This document shows positions 1 to 8,900 of a stretch of DNA of 37,693 nt, in pieces. The DNA comes from a virus. Location of the stretch: positions 1 to 37,693 of the IMG/VR virus record IMGVR_UViG_3300017735_000033; one strand, 5' to 3'. Numbering within the stretch: position 1 is the stretch's first letter; the number at the start of each line of letters is the position of its first letter. A program made the position numbers and the translations under genes. The notes under the pieces are model-generated. The model was not told where the DNA came from. It worked only from the letters and a program-made list of their open reading frames with translations, and made no database searches.

Positions 1-1
1 C

Positions 2-181
2 TACCCTGTCGGCGTGGCGCTGTGCCTGTTTTTCTGGGGCGCGGCGCTAGGCTGTGGCAATTCGTTTGGCAATTTGCGCGCGGGCATGCCATTTGCGATT
101 CTGGAGGATGCCACGGGGGCGCGTGCGCGTTTCATGCTAACAATACCCCTTCACATTTTTTCACCAAAACTACTCGTCTAA
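2..181 (+). other. GC-rich open frame truncated at left edge, origin unclear
   Basis: An open frame runs from the window edge to TAA at 179-181. It encodes about 59 residues with a hydrophobic stretch near its start (VGVALCLFFWGAALG), like a membrane segment. Bases 1-140 are much richer in GC than the following phage DNA, and first codon positions are G-rich, as in a real gene. The reverse strand also holds a 45-codon frame ending exactly at base 1, so neither is proven. It could be the end of a non-phage membrane protein, another GC-rich accessory segment, or chance. It converges on the minus-strand gene at 170-400. Confidence 0.25.
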
Positions 182-400
182 CTCATCAATCAACGGAAAG
201 ACAATAATCCAATTAACTTTCTCTCCGCCTAAGCCTAATATGTTATAATCAACAAACTCGACGGCTTCTTCAAAAGACATTCCGTCCTTATAATAGTGCT
301 TACAGAGTTCCGCGTAGCTATACACAAGGTAACCCTCTGGGTCAGTCCCTATGATACAGTCATTTAGACCATCTAGCTTACTTGCGTCTTCTGCAATCAT
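170..400 (-). CDS. Small acidic protein of unknown function, 76 aa
   Basis: I do not recognise this gene. It encodes 76 residues, acidic overall, ending in an acidic stretch (IDELDE). It has an aromatic-rich centre (YLVYSYAELCKHYY), no membrane segment and no catalytic motif I can name. The ATG start lies just after a hairpin in the leader (arms 409-417 and 432-440). It is the last gene in the direction of phage transcription, beyond the large terminase. In T7-like phages this position holds small dispensable proteins such as the gene 19.2-19.5 group, but no homology to those is claimed. Confidence 0.6.
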   Translation of the reverse strand: MIAEDASKLDGLNDCIIGTDPEGYLVYSYAELCKHYYKDGMSFEEAVEFVDYNILGLGGEKVNWIIVFPLIDELDE

Positions 401-408
401 TTTGTTAA

Positions 409-440
409 GTCCGCCCTAAGGGTTTAGCCAAAGGACGGAC
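409..440. repeat. Short inverted repeat in the leader of the last gene
   Basis: GTCCGCCCT at 409-417 faces AGGACGGAC at 432-440, eight of nine positions pairing, with a 14-base loop. It lies directly upstream of the minus-strand ATG at 400. There is no T tract, so it is more likely a leader structure or protein site than a terminator. Function is unknown. Confidence 0.4.
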
Positions 441-494
441 AACACATATTATTATATTACACCATGAAGAACACTAGGCTCATCATTGGTAAAG

Positions 495-725
495 TTATTC
501 TTCCTCGTCTTCTTCTTCATCCCATACAATCTCATACTCGCTGTCAACTTCTATCTCATTTTCTATGACATTTAATCCATGTTTGAGTAGACCTTGAGCG
601 GCATACTTGGAATCGTAGGCAATCATCGCTGTCTGAGGGTTCTCTGGGTCAACCGTTAGAATAACATAGTTATTCATATGCTCACCTAAAATTGCGGCGG
701 CGTGGTCTAAAGGGTGTAAACTCAT
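495..725 (-). CDS. Small protein with acidic tail, unknown function, 76 aa
   Basis: This gene is not recognised. The product has 76 residues: a mixed N-terminal part (HPLDHAAAILGEHM) followed by a probable alpha/beta region and a very acidic C-terminus ending EEEDEEE. Acidic tails of this kind occur in DNA-mimic and protein-binding phage proteins, but that is only a possibility. It lies between the terminase large-subunit gene and the last gene, separated from the terminase by a 176-base palindromic intergenic region. No signal peptide or membrane segment is visible. Confidence 0.6.
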   Translation of the reverse strand: MSLHPLDHAAAILGEHMNNYVILTVDPENPQTAMIAYDSKYAAQGLLKHGLNVIENEIEVDSEYEIVWDEEEDEEE

Positions 726-767
726 TTGACAGGGGTTAAAAGGGGTTATTATAATCGTTCCTATTAG

Positions 768-853
768 GAGCGCACTAGTATAACTAAGGTTATTTATTCT
801 TTAATTATTAATAATAAACATCAACCTTAGTTTACTTTGGTTACTAGAGCGCG
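768..853. repeat. Imperfect palindrome downstream of terminase
   Basis: AACTAAGGTT at 782-791 is a perfect inverted copy of AACCTTAGTT at 823-832, with an AT-rich 31-base loop. The flanks extend the symmetry imperfectly (GCGCACTAGTA on one side, TACTAGAGCGCGC on the other). It sits in the gene-free stretch 726-901, just beyond the terminase gene in the direction of transcription. It may be a transcript-end structure or a DNA maturation landmark; the sequence alone cannot decide. Confidence 0.45.
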
Positions 854-901
854 CTTATAGTTATTCCTAGCTCTTTCGCCCCTACCATATATCGCTGTCA
901 T

Positions 902-2566
902 CTAAATCATCCTCAGGGAGCTTGATTGTTTTACCCCATAGTAGGCTTCAGCGAACTTATCTAGCTCTTGTTTTAAGAGTTGTTCTTTCCTATCGTTGAT
1001 ATTACGGTTAGCATCCTGAGCCATCTGTTCTACCCAATAGTTCACAGCGATACTGAGGGCGTCTAGCCTATCGTCGTGTGTTAGGGCGCCTCTGTTCTTC
1101 GTTATGCGAGACATCTGGTATATCAGTTGATACTTCAGTTGGGACTCTGCGGGGTAACCCTGAGCGCTATCGTAGTCGTTCTTGATGACCTTAGGGCTGA
1201 TAACGAGCCTATGTTGGTTCATAATCGGCTCTAGGGTGTCTATGATGCGCTTCTCTTTTTGAATATTGTGGCGTACCTCTTCGATGGTACACGGGTGAAT
1301 CTTAAATAGAATAGGTTTTAACAACTCTACAAACATACCATCGCCGAAGTTAGACTCGACAACAATCGTATTGACATTGTTTTCCTTGGCTTTGTAGCAG
1401 AGCGCCTTGAGTGTCTCGTCGGAGTATCCGCCTTGAATACCACCTGCGTCAGGGACGAAGAGATTACCATTGAGCATCTTCACTATGGCATATCCTGTTT
1501 CGTCCTTACCGCGCCCTGAGGGGTCGATAGACATCACGGAGCCTGTGTAGGGTATCATATCGCCGATAAGCTGCATCGGGCGGTAGAACCTGTCGCCTGT
1601 CATAGCAACATTAGGAACCGAGGAGTCCCACTCTAGGTGCGGAGATTGCGCCCATACGAGCTTTTCAGGAGCTAACGTAGGGTCTATGTCCATTACTAGG
1701 AGTTCGGACGTTTTAAGGGGGAATCTGTCCATGTCTGACAGCCGCGTGTCGAGCATGAATTGCATAGCGAACCCTGAGCGCCCGTAGGACACCTCTCGTT
1801 CAGCTAAATCAATGTCTGTGAATCTTGTAGGCTCTGTAGAAGTACTCTTCTTCTCAGAATCGACGCAGAATGGGCTTATATTGCCATCGTAGGTCTTTTC
1901 GTTGGTCTTTTGGTCTACGTACTTGCAAGTCCATATGCGCGTCTTGTAGCCCCTCTCAGCGAGCTTACCGTAGATGGTGTCTTCGCATTGAGGTGTACCT
2001 AAGAATAGTATCCTAGATTCATCTTCGGGTTTGATGATGGAGTCGAACTCCTTGACCTGCTCTGAGAGCTTATCGCGCATCCCTTGGGTCTGCGAGTTGT
2101 TCGGGACTTCGACGTCATCAGCAACGATAATATCGGCACGAGAGCCTGTTAGTTGCGATGTGATTCCCAACGACTTAACGGATGGCGCATGGGATGCGGG
2201 GGCAAGTCCGACGTCGAATGAGATTTTAGAGAATCTTTGTTTGTCACTTGGCTTGAGATGAGCGAGGACAGGTAACTCATGGATGAGTCTAAGAGTAAAA
2301 GTAGAGAAATCGTCTGCTCTTGTTTTTGAAGCAGAGACGACAAGTATGTTTTTTCTAGGGTCGAGGAGGAGTTGGTGGACAACGAACGCAGAGCAAATCC
2401 AACTTTTACCGACTCCTCTAAAGCCCTCAATAATAGCTCGTTTATCTCCTCTTTGCATGTATTCAGCGATTTCATATTGAATAGGGGTTGGTTCGGGTAG
2501 ATTTAGTTCGCTCCATACTATATATAGGAAGTTACGAAAGTCCTTTAGTTTGTCGGGGATTTCCAC
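902..2566 (-). CDS. Terminase large subunit (T7 gp19-like, DNA packaging)
   Basis: This is the motor ATPase and nuclease that packages concatemeric DNA into the prohead through the portal. It has 554 residues against 586 in T7 gp19. The Walker A motif GFRGVGKS is at about residues 48-55, and a Walker B-like hydrophobic stretch ending in acids (IIVADDVE) is near 145. The RNase H-like nuclease shows SIDPSGRGKDETGYAIV near 346 and the distal HDDRLDAL acidic motif near the C-terminus. The start is a GTG whose G is shared with the stop TAG of the upstream HNH gene (TAGTG), indicating translational coupling. It lies downstream of the small terminase. Confidence 0.95.
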   Translation of the reverse strand: MEIPDKLKDFRNFLYIVWSELNLPEPTPIQYEIAEYMQRGDKRAIIEGFRGVGKSWICSAFVVHQLLLDPRKNILVVSASKTRADDFSTFTLRLIHELPVLAHLKPSDKQRFSKISFDVGLAPASHAPSVKSLGITSQLTGSRADIIVADDVEVPNNSQTQGMRDKLSEQVKEFDSIIKPEDESRILFLGTPQCEDTIYGKLAERGYKTRIWTCKYVDQKTNEKTYDGNISPFCVDSEKKSTSTEPTRFTDIDLAEREVSYGRSGFAMQFMLDTRLSDMDRFPLKTSELLVMDIDPTLAPEKLVWAQSPHLEWDSSVPNVAMTGDRFYRPMQLIGDMIPYTGSVMSIDPSGRGKDETGYAIVKMLNGNLFVPDAGGIQGGYSDETLKALCYKAKENNVNTIVVESNFGDGMFVELLKPILFKIHPCTIEEVRHNIQKEKRIIDTLEPIMNQHRLVISPKVIKNDYDSAQGYPAESQLKYQLIYQMSRITKNRGALTHDDRLDALSIAVNYWVEQMAQDANRNINDRKEQLLKQELDKFAEAYYGVKQSSSLRMI

Positions 2567-2796
2567 TATTTGTTTCTACCACGGTTCTTTTTCTTAGATT
2601 GTATTCGGAGGTTAGACCTAGAGTTATTCAAGGGGTTTCTGTCCTTGTGGTCAACATCTTTTCCCTTTAAGGCGGCTTTACCGTATCTTTTCACGGCGAG
2701 TTTACGAGCTTTATTACGTCCTGCTCTTCGTTTCTTCTGTGAAGGTTTACCGTGGTAGCGGTTATATTCCGCCTTGTAGTTACGTGGTTTAGCCAT
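2566..2796 (-). CDS. Small basic HNH-type protein in the terminase operon, 76 aa
   Basis: This is a very basic 76-residue protein with a C-terminal HNH-like motif (DVDHKDRNPLNNSRSNLRI at about residues 47-65), matching the VDHxDxNPLNN pattern of phage HNH nucleases. The first His and the central Asn are present. The final catalytic position is Asn (in SNLRI), as in many phage HNH proteins. The N-terminal half is rich in Lys and Arg and may bind DNA. It overlaps the small terminase gene by 8 bases and the large terminase by 1. HNH proteins beside terminases can assist packaging cleavage in other phages; here it could equally be a small homing endonuclease. Confidence 0.75.
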   Translation of the reverse strand: MAKPRNYKAEYNRYHGKPSQKKRRAGRNKARKLAVKRYGKAALKGKDVDHKDRNPLNNSRSNLRIQSKKKNRGRNK

Positions 2797-3013
2797 TGAG
2801 TGCGCGGTCGGTTACATCGTCGAAGGGTAGGTTCTCTATAATCTTCAACATAGGGTTGTCGTTCTTGATTTGAGCGTGGACACCGTTGTCCTTGAGTAGC
2901 TGTCGCGCCGCATTGAGGTCGGAAGGTGTAGCCTCCCCACTCTGTATTCGACGAGTGAACTCATCAATCAAGAGGTCTTGCATAGCGTGTAGCTTGTCTG
3001 TTTTGTCAGCCAT
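2789..3013 (-). CDS. Terminase small subunit (T7 gp18-like)
   Basis: The 74-residue product (T7 gp18 is 89) is called as the DNA-recognition subunit of the packaging enzyme from its position and composition. It is a small, mostly helical protein with the sequence SGEATPSDLNAARQLLKDNG, which resembles small terminases of marine T7-like phages. It lies between the tail and lysis genes and the large terminase. It overlaps the HNH gene by 8 bases. No further motif can be named, so the assignment is partly by synteny. Confidence 0.75.
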   Translation of the reverse strand: MADKTDKLHAMQDLLIDEFTRRIQSGEATPSDLNAARQLLKDNGVHAQIKNDNPMLKIIENLPFDDVTDRALNG

Positions 3014-3016
3014 AGT

Positions 3017-3166
3017 TTATTTCTCGTTTCTTTTATTATGAAAATCAAAAAGTATCTTTACCTTGTCGCTTAGACTTTCGAGGTTGTAGTGCATCCTAGA
3101 TAAGATGATAACAATAGTTATAAAGCCTACACCAACAGACCATAAGGTAGGTATCCATTCACTCAT
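3017..3166 (-). CDS. Single-membrane-span small protein, 49 aa
   Basis: Forty-nine codons start at ATG 3166 and stop with TAA at 3017-3019. The N-terminus is followed by one hydrophobic segment (VGVGFITIVIILS, about residues 11-23), then a charged, probably coiled-coil tail ending HNKRNEK. The start lies inside the end of the upstream holin-like gene (8-base overlap), suggesting coupled translation. The layout of one membrane span with a charged tail resembles small phage membrane proteins next to holins. It could be an accessory lysis factor or a second holin; it lacks the length of a typical i-spanin. Confidence 0.65.
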   Translation of the reverse strand: MSEWIPTLWSVGVGFITIVIILSRMHYNLESLSDKVKILFDFHNKRNEK

Positions 3167-3320
3167 CTTTATCTCTGAGTTCTTTTACGATTTTGATTAG
3201 TAAATACACAAACGACGTCATACCAACTAGGATTGCTACGAGTACGTTTACGTCCGATAGGGTTAACGTCCCAAGGATTCCTAAGAAGCCTACGAGGGAC
3301 GGCATGTGTTCTGATTGCAT
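3159..3320 (-). CDS. Putative holin, two hydrophobic segments, 53 aa
   Basis: Fifty-three codons start at ATG 3320 and stop with TGA at 3159-3161. Two hydrophobic stretches (SLVGFLGILGTLTL and VLVAILVGMTSFVYLLI) are separated by a short acidic turn. They are followed by a charged tail (KELRDKDE). This is the class II holin layout. The gene sits between the tail-fibre genes and the small terminase, where T7 carries its holin gene 17.5. It would form membrane lesions at the end of infection. No endolysin gene is recognised alongside it. Confidence 0.65.
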   Translation of the reverse strand: MQSEHMPSLVGFLGILGTLTLSDVNVLVAILVGMTSFVYLLIKIVKELRDKDE

Positions 3321-3326
3321 GATTTT

Positions 3327-3914
3327 TTAAGCTAGTTTAAATGCGTTAAATGTTGTCACAGGTAAACTTCCTCCTTTTATTGTAGTACTGCTACCAAAGT
3401 CGGTGTACATACGAACCGACACATAGTCTGTATCTGACAGGTAAAATATTCCACTAGTTGAAATGCTTTTAGTTCTGTTAGATGACGAGTTCACGGCTAC
3501 ATCTTCATGTCTTTTGATTTCAGTTGTTGAATTTTTATAAAAAGACAATTCTGTTGTCGCCTGACTGTGTAATCCTTCTATTCTAACAGTAGTACCTAAA
3601 TAATAATAACCCGCAACCGCAGGCGTAAATCTATGAGTAGACGTACTATATTTGCTATCGGGGTCGAACAACTCAGCATCAAACTCTATAAATACAGGAC
3701 TTGTAGAAGGTAGTGTTCCATTAGAACTCGCATAGGCATGAAACATAGGACTGTTAGTCCCGCCTGTAGCTATCGTAGTGCTACCACCTAAGGCGACCGA
3801 ACTACCGTTGATTGTAATAGAGTCATTCGCTAATTTAGTATTAGGAATTTCAGGTACTTGACTAATGGGCAAGTTGCCCTCTAGCATTCGGGTGTTGGCT
3901 TTTGTTAAACTCAT
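3327..3914 (-). CDS. Second tail fibre / tip protein with C1q-like domain
   Basis: This 195-residue protein has a short N-terminal attachment-like segment (MSLTKANTRMLEGNLP) and a small Gly/Thr/Ser linker. A beta-rich C-terminal part from about residue 55 resembles C1q/jelly-roll receptor-binding domains (for example FTPAVAGYYYLGTTVRIEG). This fits a trimeric fibre or tip that contacts the host surface. It is 16 bases downstream of the main tail-fibre gene, which has a similar-looking C-terminal domain. The two may be paralogous receptor-binding modules. It could also be a chaperone or accessory fibre. Confidence 0.7.
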   Translation of the reverse strand: MSLTKANTRMLEGNLPISQVPEIPNTKLANDSITINGSSVALGGSTTIATGGTNSPMFHAYASSNGTLPSTSPVFIEFDAELFDPDSKYSTSTHRFTPAVAGYYYLGTTVRIEGLHSQATTELSFYKNSTTEIKRHEDVAVNSSSNRTKSISTSGIFYLSDTDYVSVRMYTDFGSSTTIKGGSLPVTTFNAFKLA

Positions 3915-3930
3915 ATATCATTTTTTGGGG

Positions 3931-5958
3931 TTAAATTTTCTGTGCTACAAAGGAAACATTTTTTACATACTGGTAATGATTATTGCTGCCTGAATAGTCT
4001 CTAAATTGAAATTTAAAGGTAGCGCCTCCTGTGGGTATGGTTACAAATCTTGCATTCAATGCGTTATATGTTTGGTAAGATGTTGCCGAGGGGTTACCTT
4101 GAAAGTCAGGAGTAGCGGCAGGAAATGTTCCGCTAGTAGTAAGCATTCTATGTTCAAAATAATACGAAGAGGCATATTGACTTTTATAATCAAGAGAATA
4201 CCAGACTAAATACGAACCCTCATTAAGAGTAATTGCATTTGAAGATACCGACATAAAACTAGAGCTTGAAGCCAGAGTAATTGGTATATCGGTATAAGTT
4301 TCCGTCTGGATTCTGTACTCCGCTATTCTAGTAGCTACCGCGGTCGTAGTCGCAGCCGAAGCAACTTGAGCATCAACATACTCTTTAGTTGTTACCTGTC
4401 TGTCGACTGTTATGTCGGATATAGATGCGGAAGGAGTTGTTACCTTCCCATCTGACTGAACAGTAAGTCTGTGAGTAACGGGTTGGTTAGCCCCATCTGC
4501 GTTATTTTGTGCAAGATTTAGATTCTTCCCATTAGCCGAGCGTATAGTCAGTCCATCGTTTGCGAGAATTTCATTAGGGTCAATCGACAGTTTTATGGCG
4601 CTCGCCGAAGTATTACTAGCTAACTGCAATAGCCCACCCGTGTGGTCATTAGGATAAACAGTACTACCTCTTGTTATTTTTACCGCGCCCGAACTTTCAA
4701 TGTTTCCACCTACGATGACGTTTTGTTCGCTATTTAATTGAAGTGCATTACTTGTTGTTCCCGATGAATTAGTAGTTTGAAATATAATGTCCCTACCATT
4801 TGTTTTATTTTCAACGAGAAAAGTACCATCAGTATTGTTGTGTATTCGGGCATCATAATCAGGATTTGTTGCATTCTGACTATGAAAGTCGAGATAAGCA
4901 TATCCGTTACCACCCGTTAGATTTGAATTAATCTCAATTCCCGCAGTTTTATTACCATCACCATTAGTATCTACTCCATCAACTAAAAGGCGACCATTTT
5001 TGAGGTTTACTGTACCATCGAATGTTACATCGTCACCACTAAATGAGGCGGGGAAATTAATTGTGGCGGCGCCTGCGTTGGTAACTACAGATATTACAGC
5101 TCCTGAAGGTGGAGCGGTATCGAATGTAATTTGGTTGAAGGGTGTTAATATAGTGTAACTGTCAGGGCTTTGAGTTAATCCATCAATACTTACATTATAC
5201 GCTTCTTCTTTGCTTGTTTGCGTAGTAAACGTAGTTATAAAAAATGAAGTAGTTGTGCCATCCCCCGTGAAACTTTGGCTTCCGAAGGAAGTTAGATTAG
5301 TGGAAGTTAAGCCAGTCCTAGAGTTAGTATAGGCATTAGCAGAGGCAAGTGTTGAGGTATCCCCTGTGTCAGCATATGTCTGCGCCGAAGATAATGTTGT
5401 AGAATCCCCCGTGTCAGCATATGTCTGCGCTGAAGATAATGTTGTAGAATCTCCTGAGGTTATATTCGCTTGGAGTGTAGCATCTTGTGCATCCACATAT
5501 GTTTTATTAGTTGAGCTTCCGCCTGTAGTGGGGGTAGGTAAGTTTTTAATTTCGCGGCTCTGAGCATCTAGGAAAGTAGAACCACCTGCTGTTACTTCAC
5601 TAATCGCACCGTCAGAAATCTCCGATGCCTCTTCATTGAGGAAACGATTGTGTTGGTAAGCTAAGTCGAGACGAGAGGCTGACAGACGAGAACCATCGGC
5701 GAAGTCTACTAAGTCGGTCGAGGGGTTAGACTGACGTCGAACACGAACAATGTCGCCCGCTGTAGCGCCTGCACCTACTACACCACCGAGTTGGAGAGTA
5801 ACAACGCTTGTTGTCTTGTCTACCGTAAAGTCGGTGTTGTATGTTATTGGTGTGCCGTTAATCTCAACCGCTACGTGCGATTCAAGAAGGACGTTGAAGC
5901 TATAACTGAACGATGTCTCGTTAGAGCCTGCTGTGTAGTCTGTGTATGTATTAGCCAT
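3931..5958 (-). CDS. Tail fibre protein (T7 gp17-like N-terminus)
   Basis: The product has 675 residues, against 553 in T7 gp17. Residues 1-150 match the T7 tail-fibre N-terminal domain that anchors fibres to the tail (YTAGSNETSFSYSF, SRLDLAYQHNRFLNEE). A repetitive Ser/Thr/Asp/Ala region follows (two near-identical 15-residue units, then a diverged third), then a beta-rich shaft. The C-terminal C1q-like domain begins near RIAEYRIQTETYTDIPITLA. It should mediate adsorption. The gene lies between the largest ejection protein and the second fibre gene, as expected. The C-terminal domain resembles the neighbouring 195-residue protein. Confidence 0.92.
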   Translation of the reverse strand: MANTYTDYTAGSNETSFSYSFNVLLESHVAVEINGTPITYNTDFTVDKTTSVVTLQLGGVVGAGATAGDIVRVRRQSNPSTDLVDFADGSRLSASRLDLAYQHNRFLNEEASEISDGAISEVTAGGSTFLDAQSREIKNLPTPTTGGSSTNKTYVDAQDATLQANITSGDSTTLSSAQTYADTGDSTTLSSAQTYADTGDTSTLASANAYTNSRTGLTSTNLTSFGSQSFTGDGTTTSFFITTFTTQTSKEEAYNVSIDGLTQSPDSYTILTPFNQITFDTAPPSGAVISVVTNAGAATINFPASFSGDDVTFDGTVNLKNGRLLVDGVDTNGDGNKTAGIEINSNLTGGNGYAYLDFHSQNATNPDYDARIHNNTDGTFLVENKTNGRDIIFQTTNSSGTTSNALQLNSEQNVIVGGNIESSGAVKITRGSTVYPNDHTGGLLQLASNTSASAIKLSIDPNEILANDGLTIRSANGKNLNLAQNNADGANQPVTHRLTVQSDGKVTTPSASISDITVDRQVTTKEYVDAQVASAATTTAVATRIAEYRIQTETYTDIPITLASSSSFMSVSSNAITLNEGSYLVWYSLDYKSQYASSYYFEHRMLTTSGTFPAATPDFQGNPSATSYQTYNALNARFVTIPTGGATFKFQFRDYSGSNNHYQYVKNVSFVAQKI
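5360..5449. repeat. Two tandem 45-bp repeats inside the tail-fibre gene
   Basis: Bases 5360-5404 and 5405-5449 are near-identical 45-bp units, differing at two bases I can see. They encode two 15-residue copies built on DSTTLSSAQTYADTG, with a more diverged third unit beside them. In-frame tandem units in a fibre shaft allow length change by slippage or recombination. The near-identity suggests recent duplication. Confidence 0.8.
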
Positions 5959-5964
5959 GATAAA

Positions 5965-8900
5965 TTAATTTACTAGATTTTCTTTCTGTTGTTGGGCGTC
6001 ATAATACGCCTGTTGAAGTTGAGGATATTCACGAAGCATTTCTGAGCGCGCTAGGCTTCTGAAGGAACGAAGGTATCGTTGTATTTCTTTAATACGCGGA
6101 CTCTTCTCTCCTACTTTGTCTGCATCTACGGCGCTAGGTAAACTTTGATAATAACTCGTTCCCATCAGTTGCTCTAAGGCTTGACGGAGAGTTCTGTTAT
6201 TAATCTTAACTGTGCCTGCTAGTTCCGCATATCGGTCGTAGGCTGTTTGCCCACCTTCTTCATTACGGAAGTCACGCATGTCGAGGTTCTTATTTCCTCC
6301 TAACAACTCTGTGGGTTTGGAGAAGCCGACGCCCATAGCGCCTATTTCTTGCTCTACGATGCTGTTGGGGATTTCCTTTTGATAAATTGGGTTGAACACG
6401 CCATTCAAGCCATGCGAAGGAACAGTCTCAATTTCACCTAAGAGATTACGACGGGGGCTTAAAGGTTCGATGCCGAGTGCCTTAGAGCCGTCCGCCATCG
6501 GAGTCCTCTTTATCATATAATCCAGTATTCCCCGTGTCTCACGCAGCATACGGTCTTCTGGGTAGTTTTGCGCTTGATTAAAGACATTAGGAACGAAACC
6601 GCCTGCGATATTACCTATGAATCGCTCACCATTCTTAGTTGGGTCACGGAGAACATTAAATAAATTATCCAAACCTTGAACATAAGACTTATTGGTAATG
6701 TTATTCACAATAGTCGAGGCGATGTTAGAGAATACCAAAGATACCGCATCGTCGGTTCCTGACTCGTCATATTTACGATACTCAGCGAGGTCAGCCATGA
6801 TACCAAGTATGGTAGCCATAGGGTCTAGGCGTTGATAACTCACATGTTTATCTGTGTCGTTAGGATTTAAGACGGGTGTGTTTGCAGGTATCCGAATAGA
6901 ATACTCTTGGAAACCGCCTAGTCTCTCAGCATCTCTTTGCTCACGCTTCTTAGAGCCGTAGCCTGTAATGAAGTCTTGGTTAGTAGATACATACCACATC
7001 AATGCTGAGGTTGTAGCGGTAGCCGTCGCTAGGCGTCCAACCATTTCAGATTTCTCTCTTGCGGTTGTTTGGCTAGACATCATCTTTTCACGATAAGACT
7101 TCTTCCACATTGTAGATGCCTCTAGGGTATCCTTGTTGAGGAAGCCTAAGAATGTTCGGGATACACCGAAGGTAAGAATATTAGTTGGAGTTCTTACGAA
7201 CGGAACAACGAATGACATCCAAGGGTTATCTGCGATAAGCTTAGAAATAGTTCGTAGGGAAGCTATGTCAGAGTCTTGTGTATGAGAATTAATCTTAGCA
7301 TACTGCGCTCCGCGTTCTCCTAGAGCTAACTTCTGTTCTCCGTCTCCGAAGTCTGCCATGTTGATGGCTCTTCCTTCGCTGTCGATACGAATAGATTCAT
7401 CTTTTACATAGTGTTTCTCCATGTAATCATTAACGAATGTTTCTCGTTCTTCAAATTGTAGTCCCTTCTCTTCGGCAAGTTTGTTAGCATCTCTCAAGAT
7501 ATTTTCTTCAGAGAATGCTCTTCCGCCGTCAGTAAGGTTTTTCTCTAAACCTAGTTCAACAAACTTAGCTAACTCTTTCGGGTCTTTAATACCCTGTCGT
7601 AGCCCTTGAGTAGATAACTCGGTACGAATGTATTGTCTGTAACTTAGTGCCTTGAAAAATTCGTCACCACCTAAGAGGAAACGAGAAGGCATACGCGATG
7701 CTGTTCCCATCCAATTAAAGGCGGTTTCAGTTAGTCCACCATCTTTAAGGTTTCCGCCAAACATCATGTTAGCGTTCTTACCGTTGATGGCGCCTAGTTC
7801 AAAACTTGTGTCATCGAAGGCGCGGTGATTGGCAATCGTAATCGCCTCATCTTCTCGCACCGCTTTCCACATCAGTCTCCAAGCTTCTGCAACGCTTTCC
7901 ATGTGAAAGGCTAAGTTAAGCTGTGACCTTAATAGTGGTGTGTTTCCTGTTAAAGCAGCGCCCACCGCCGTCTCGGCGCTTCTCATCGCGTACGTAATAG
8001 CATTACCCATGATATTAACAATCTGAGTGGAGGGGGCGGAAAGTAGTGAATTAATCCAATATTCACGGGTCATGTCAAAGAACAATCGACCGCGTGCGCC
8101 TTTACTAATTTTATTTAAGGCTAAAAGACTTTTGTCTATATCGTTAGAGTCCGAAGCGTCCATGAGAAGTTTAATCATTTTCTTCTCACTCATACTGCCG
8201 CGAGCTTGGTTACGATAAGCTTGGTCAGCGGCGGCATTCTTACTTGCCTTGGCGTTGTAGCCAAACTTACGCTTGTAGTGACCCTTCTTGTACATGAACT
8301 TTCTCTGTAATAATCCTAGAGATAAGTTACGTCCGTATAGACCCCACACTCGTTGAACTTCGGTAAATTGGTCTAACAATGAAATTAAATCAGTTCGTAA
8401 TGAATCTACATTACCAACATTCTTCTCCATCGCGTCATTCGTTGCTTTAGCTACTCGTTGAACTTCTGCGCCTATAACTTCTTGGAGTTTGCGGATGGCT
8501 CTTTGTTCTTCTAAAACTTTGTCTAGGTCGCCACCTTCTTTTGCTAACTTAGATATACGAGCAGCCCAACCATTGACGTCGCCGCCCATAATCTCTGCTG
8601 CATCTTTGCTTTCTTTGGTTAGCTCTTTTGCTGTAGTTCTTGGAATAGACTTATCAGCGCGCATTTCTTTAATCTTGAGAAGAGACATAGCTCTTATAAG
8701 CTTTGCTGTCTCAGCAGAATTACGCACAGAACGCGCGGCGGATAGAATAGCTTGTTCTCCGCCTTCTTGTAATTTCTTAAATATACTAACAGTCGGTTGA
8801 CTTAGGTCGGGAGCGCCGTCGTCAGCATCGGGCTTAGGTGGAGGAGTACCTTCAGGTGGCTTACCACCCGAACCTTCGTCAGCCGCTGATTTAATCTTCT

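Noticed and set aside
2149-2475. 108-codon minus-strand frame inside the terminase gene
   Set aside because: It is a shifted frame of the Walker A region of the large terminase and has no separate evidence.
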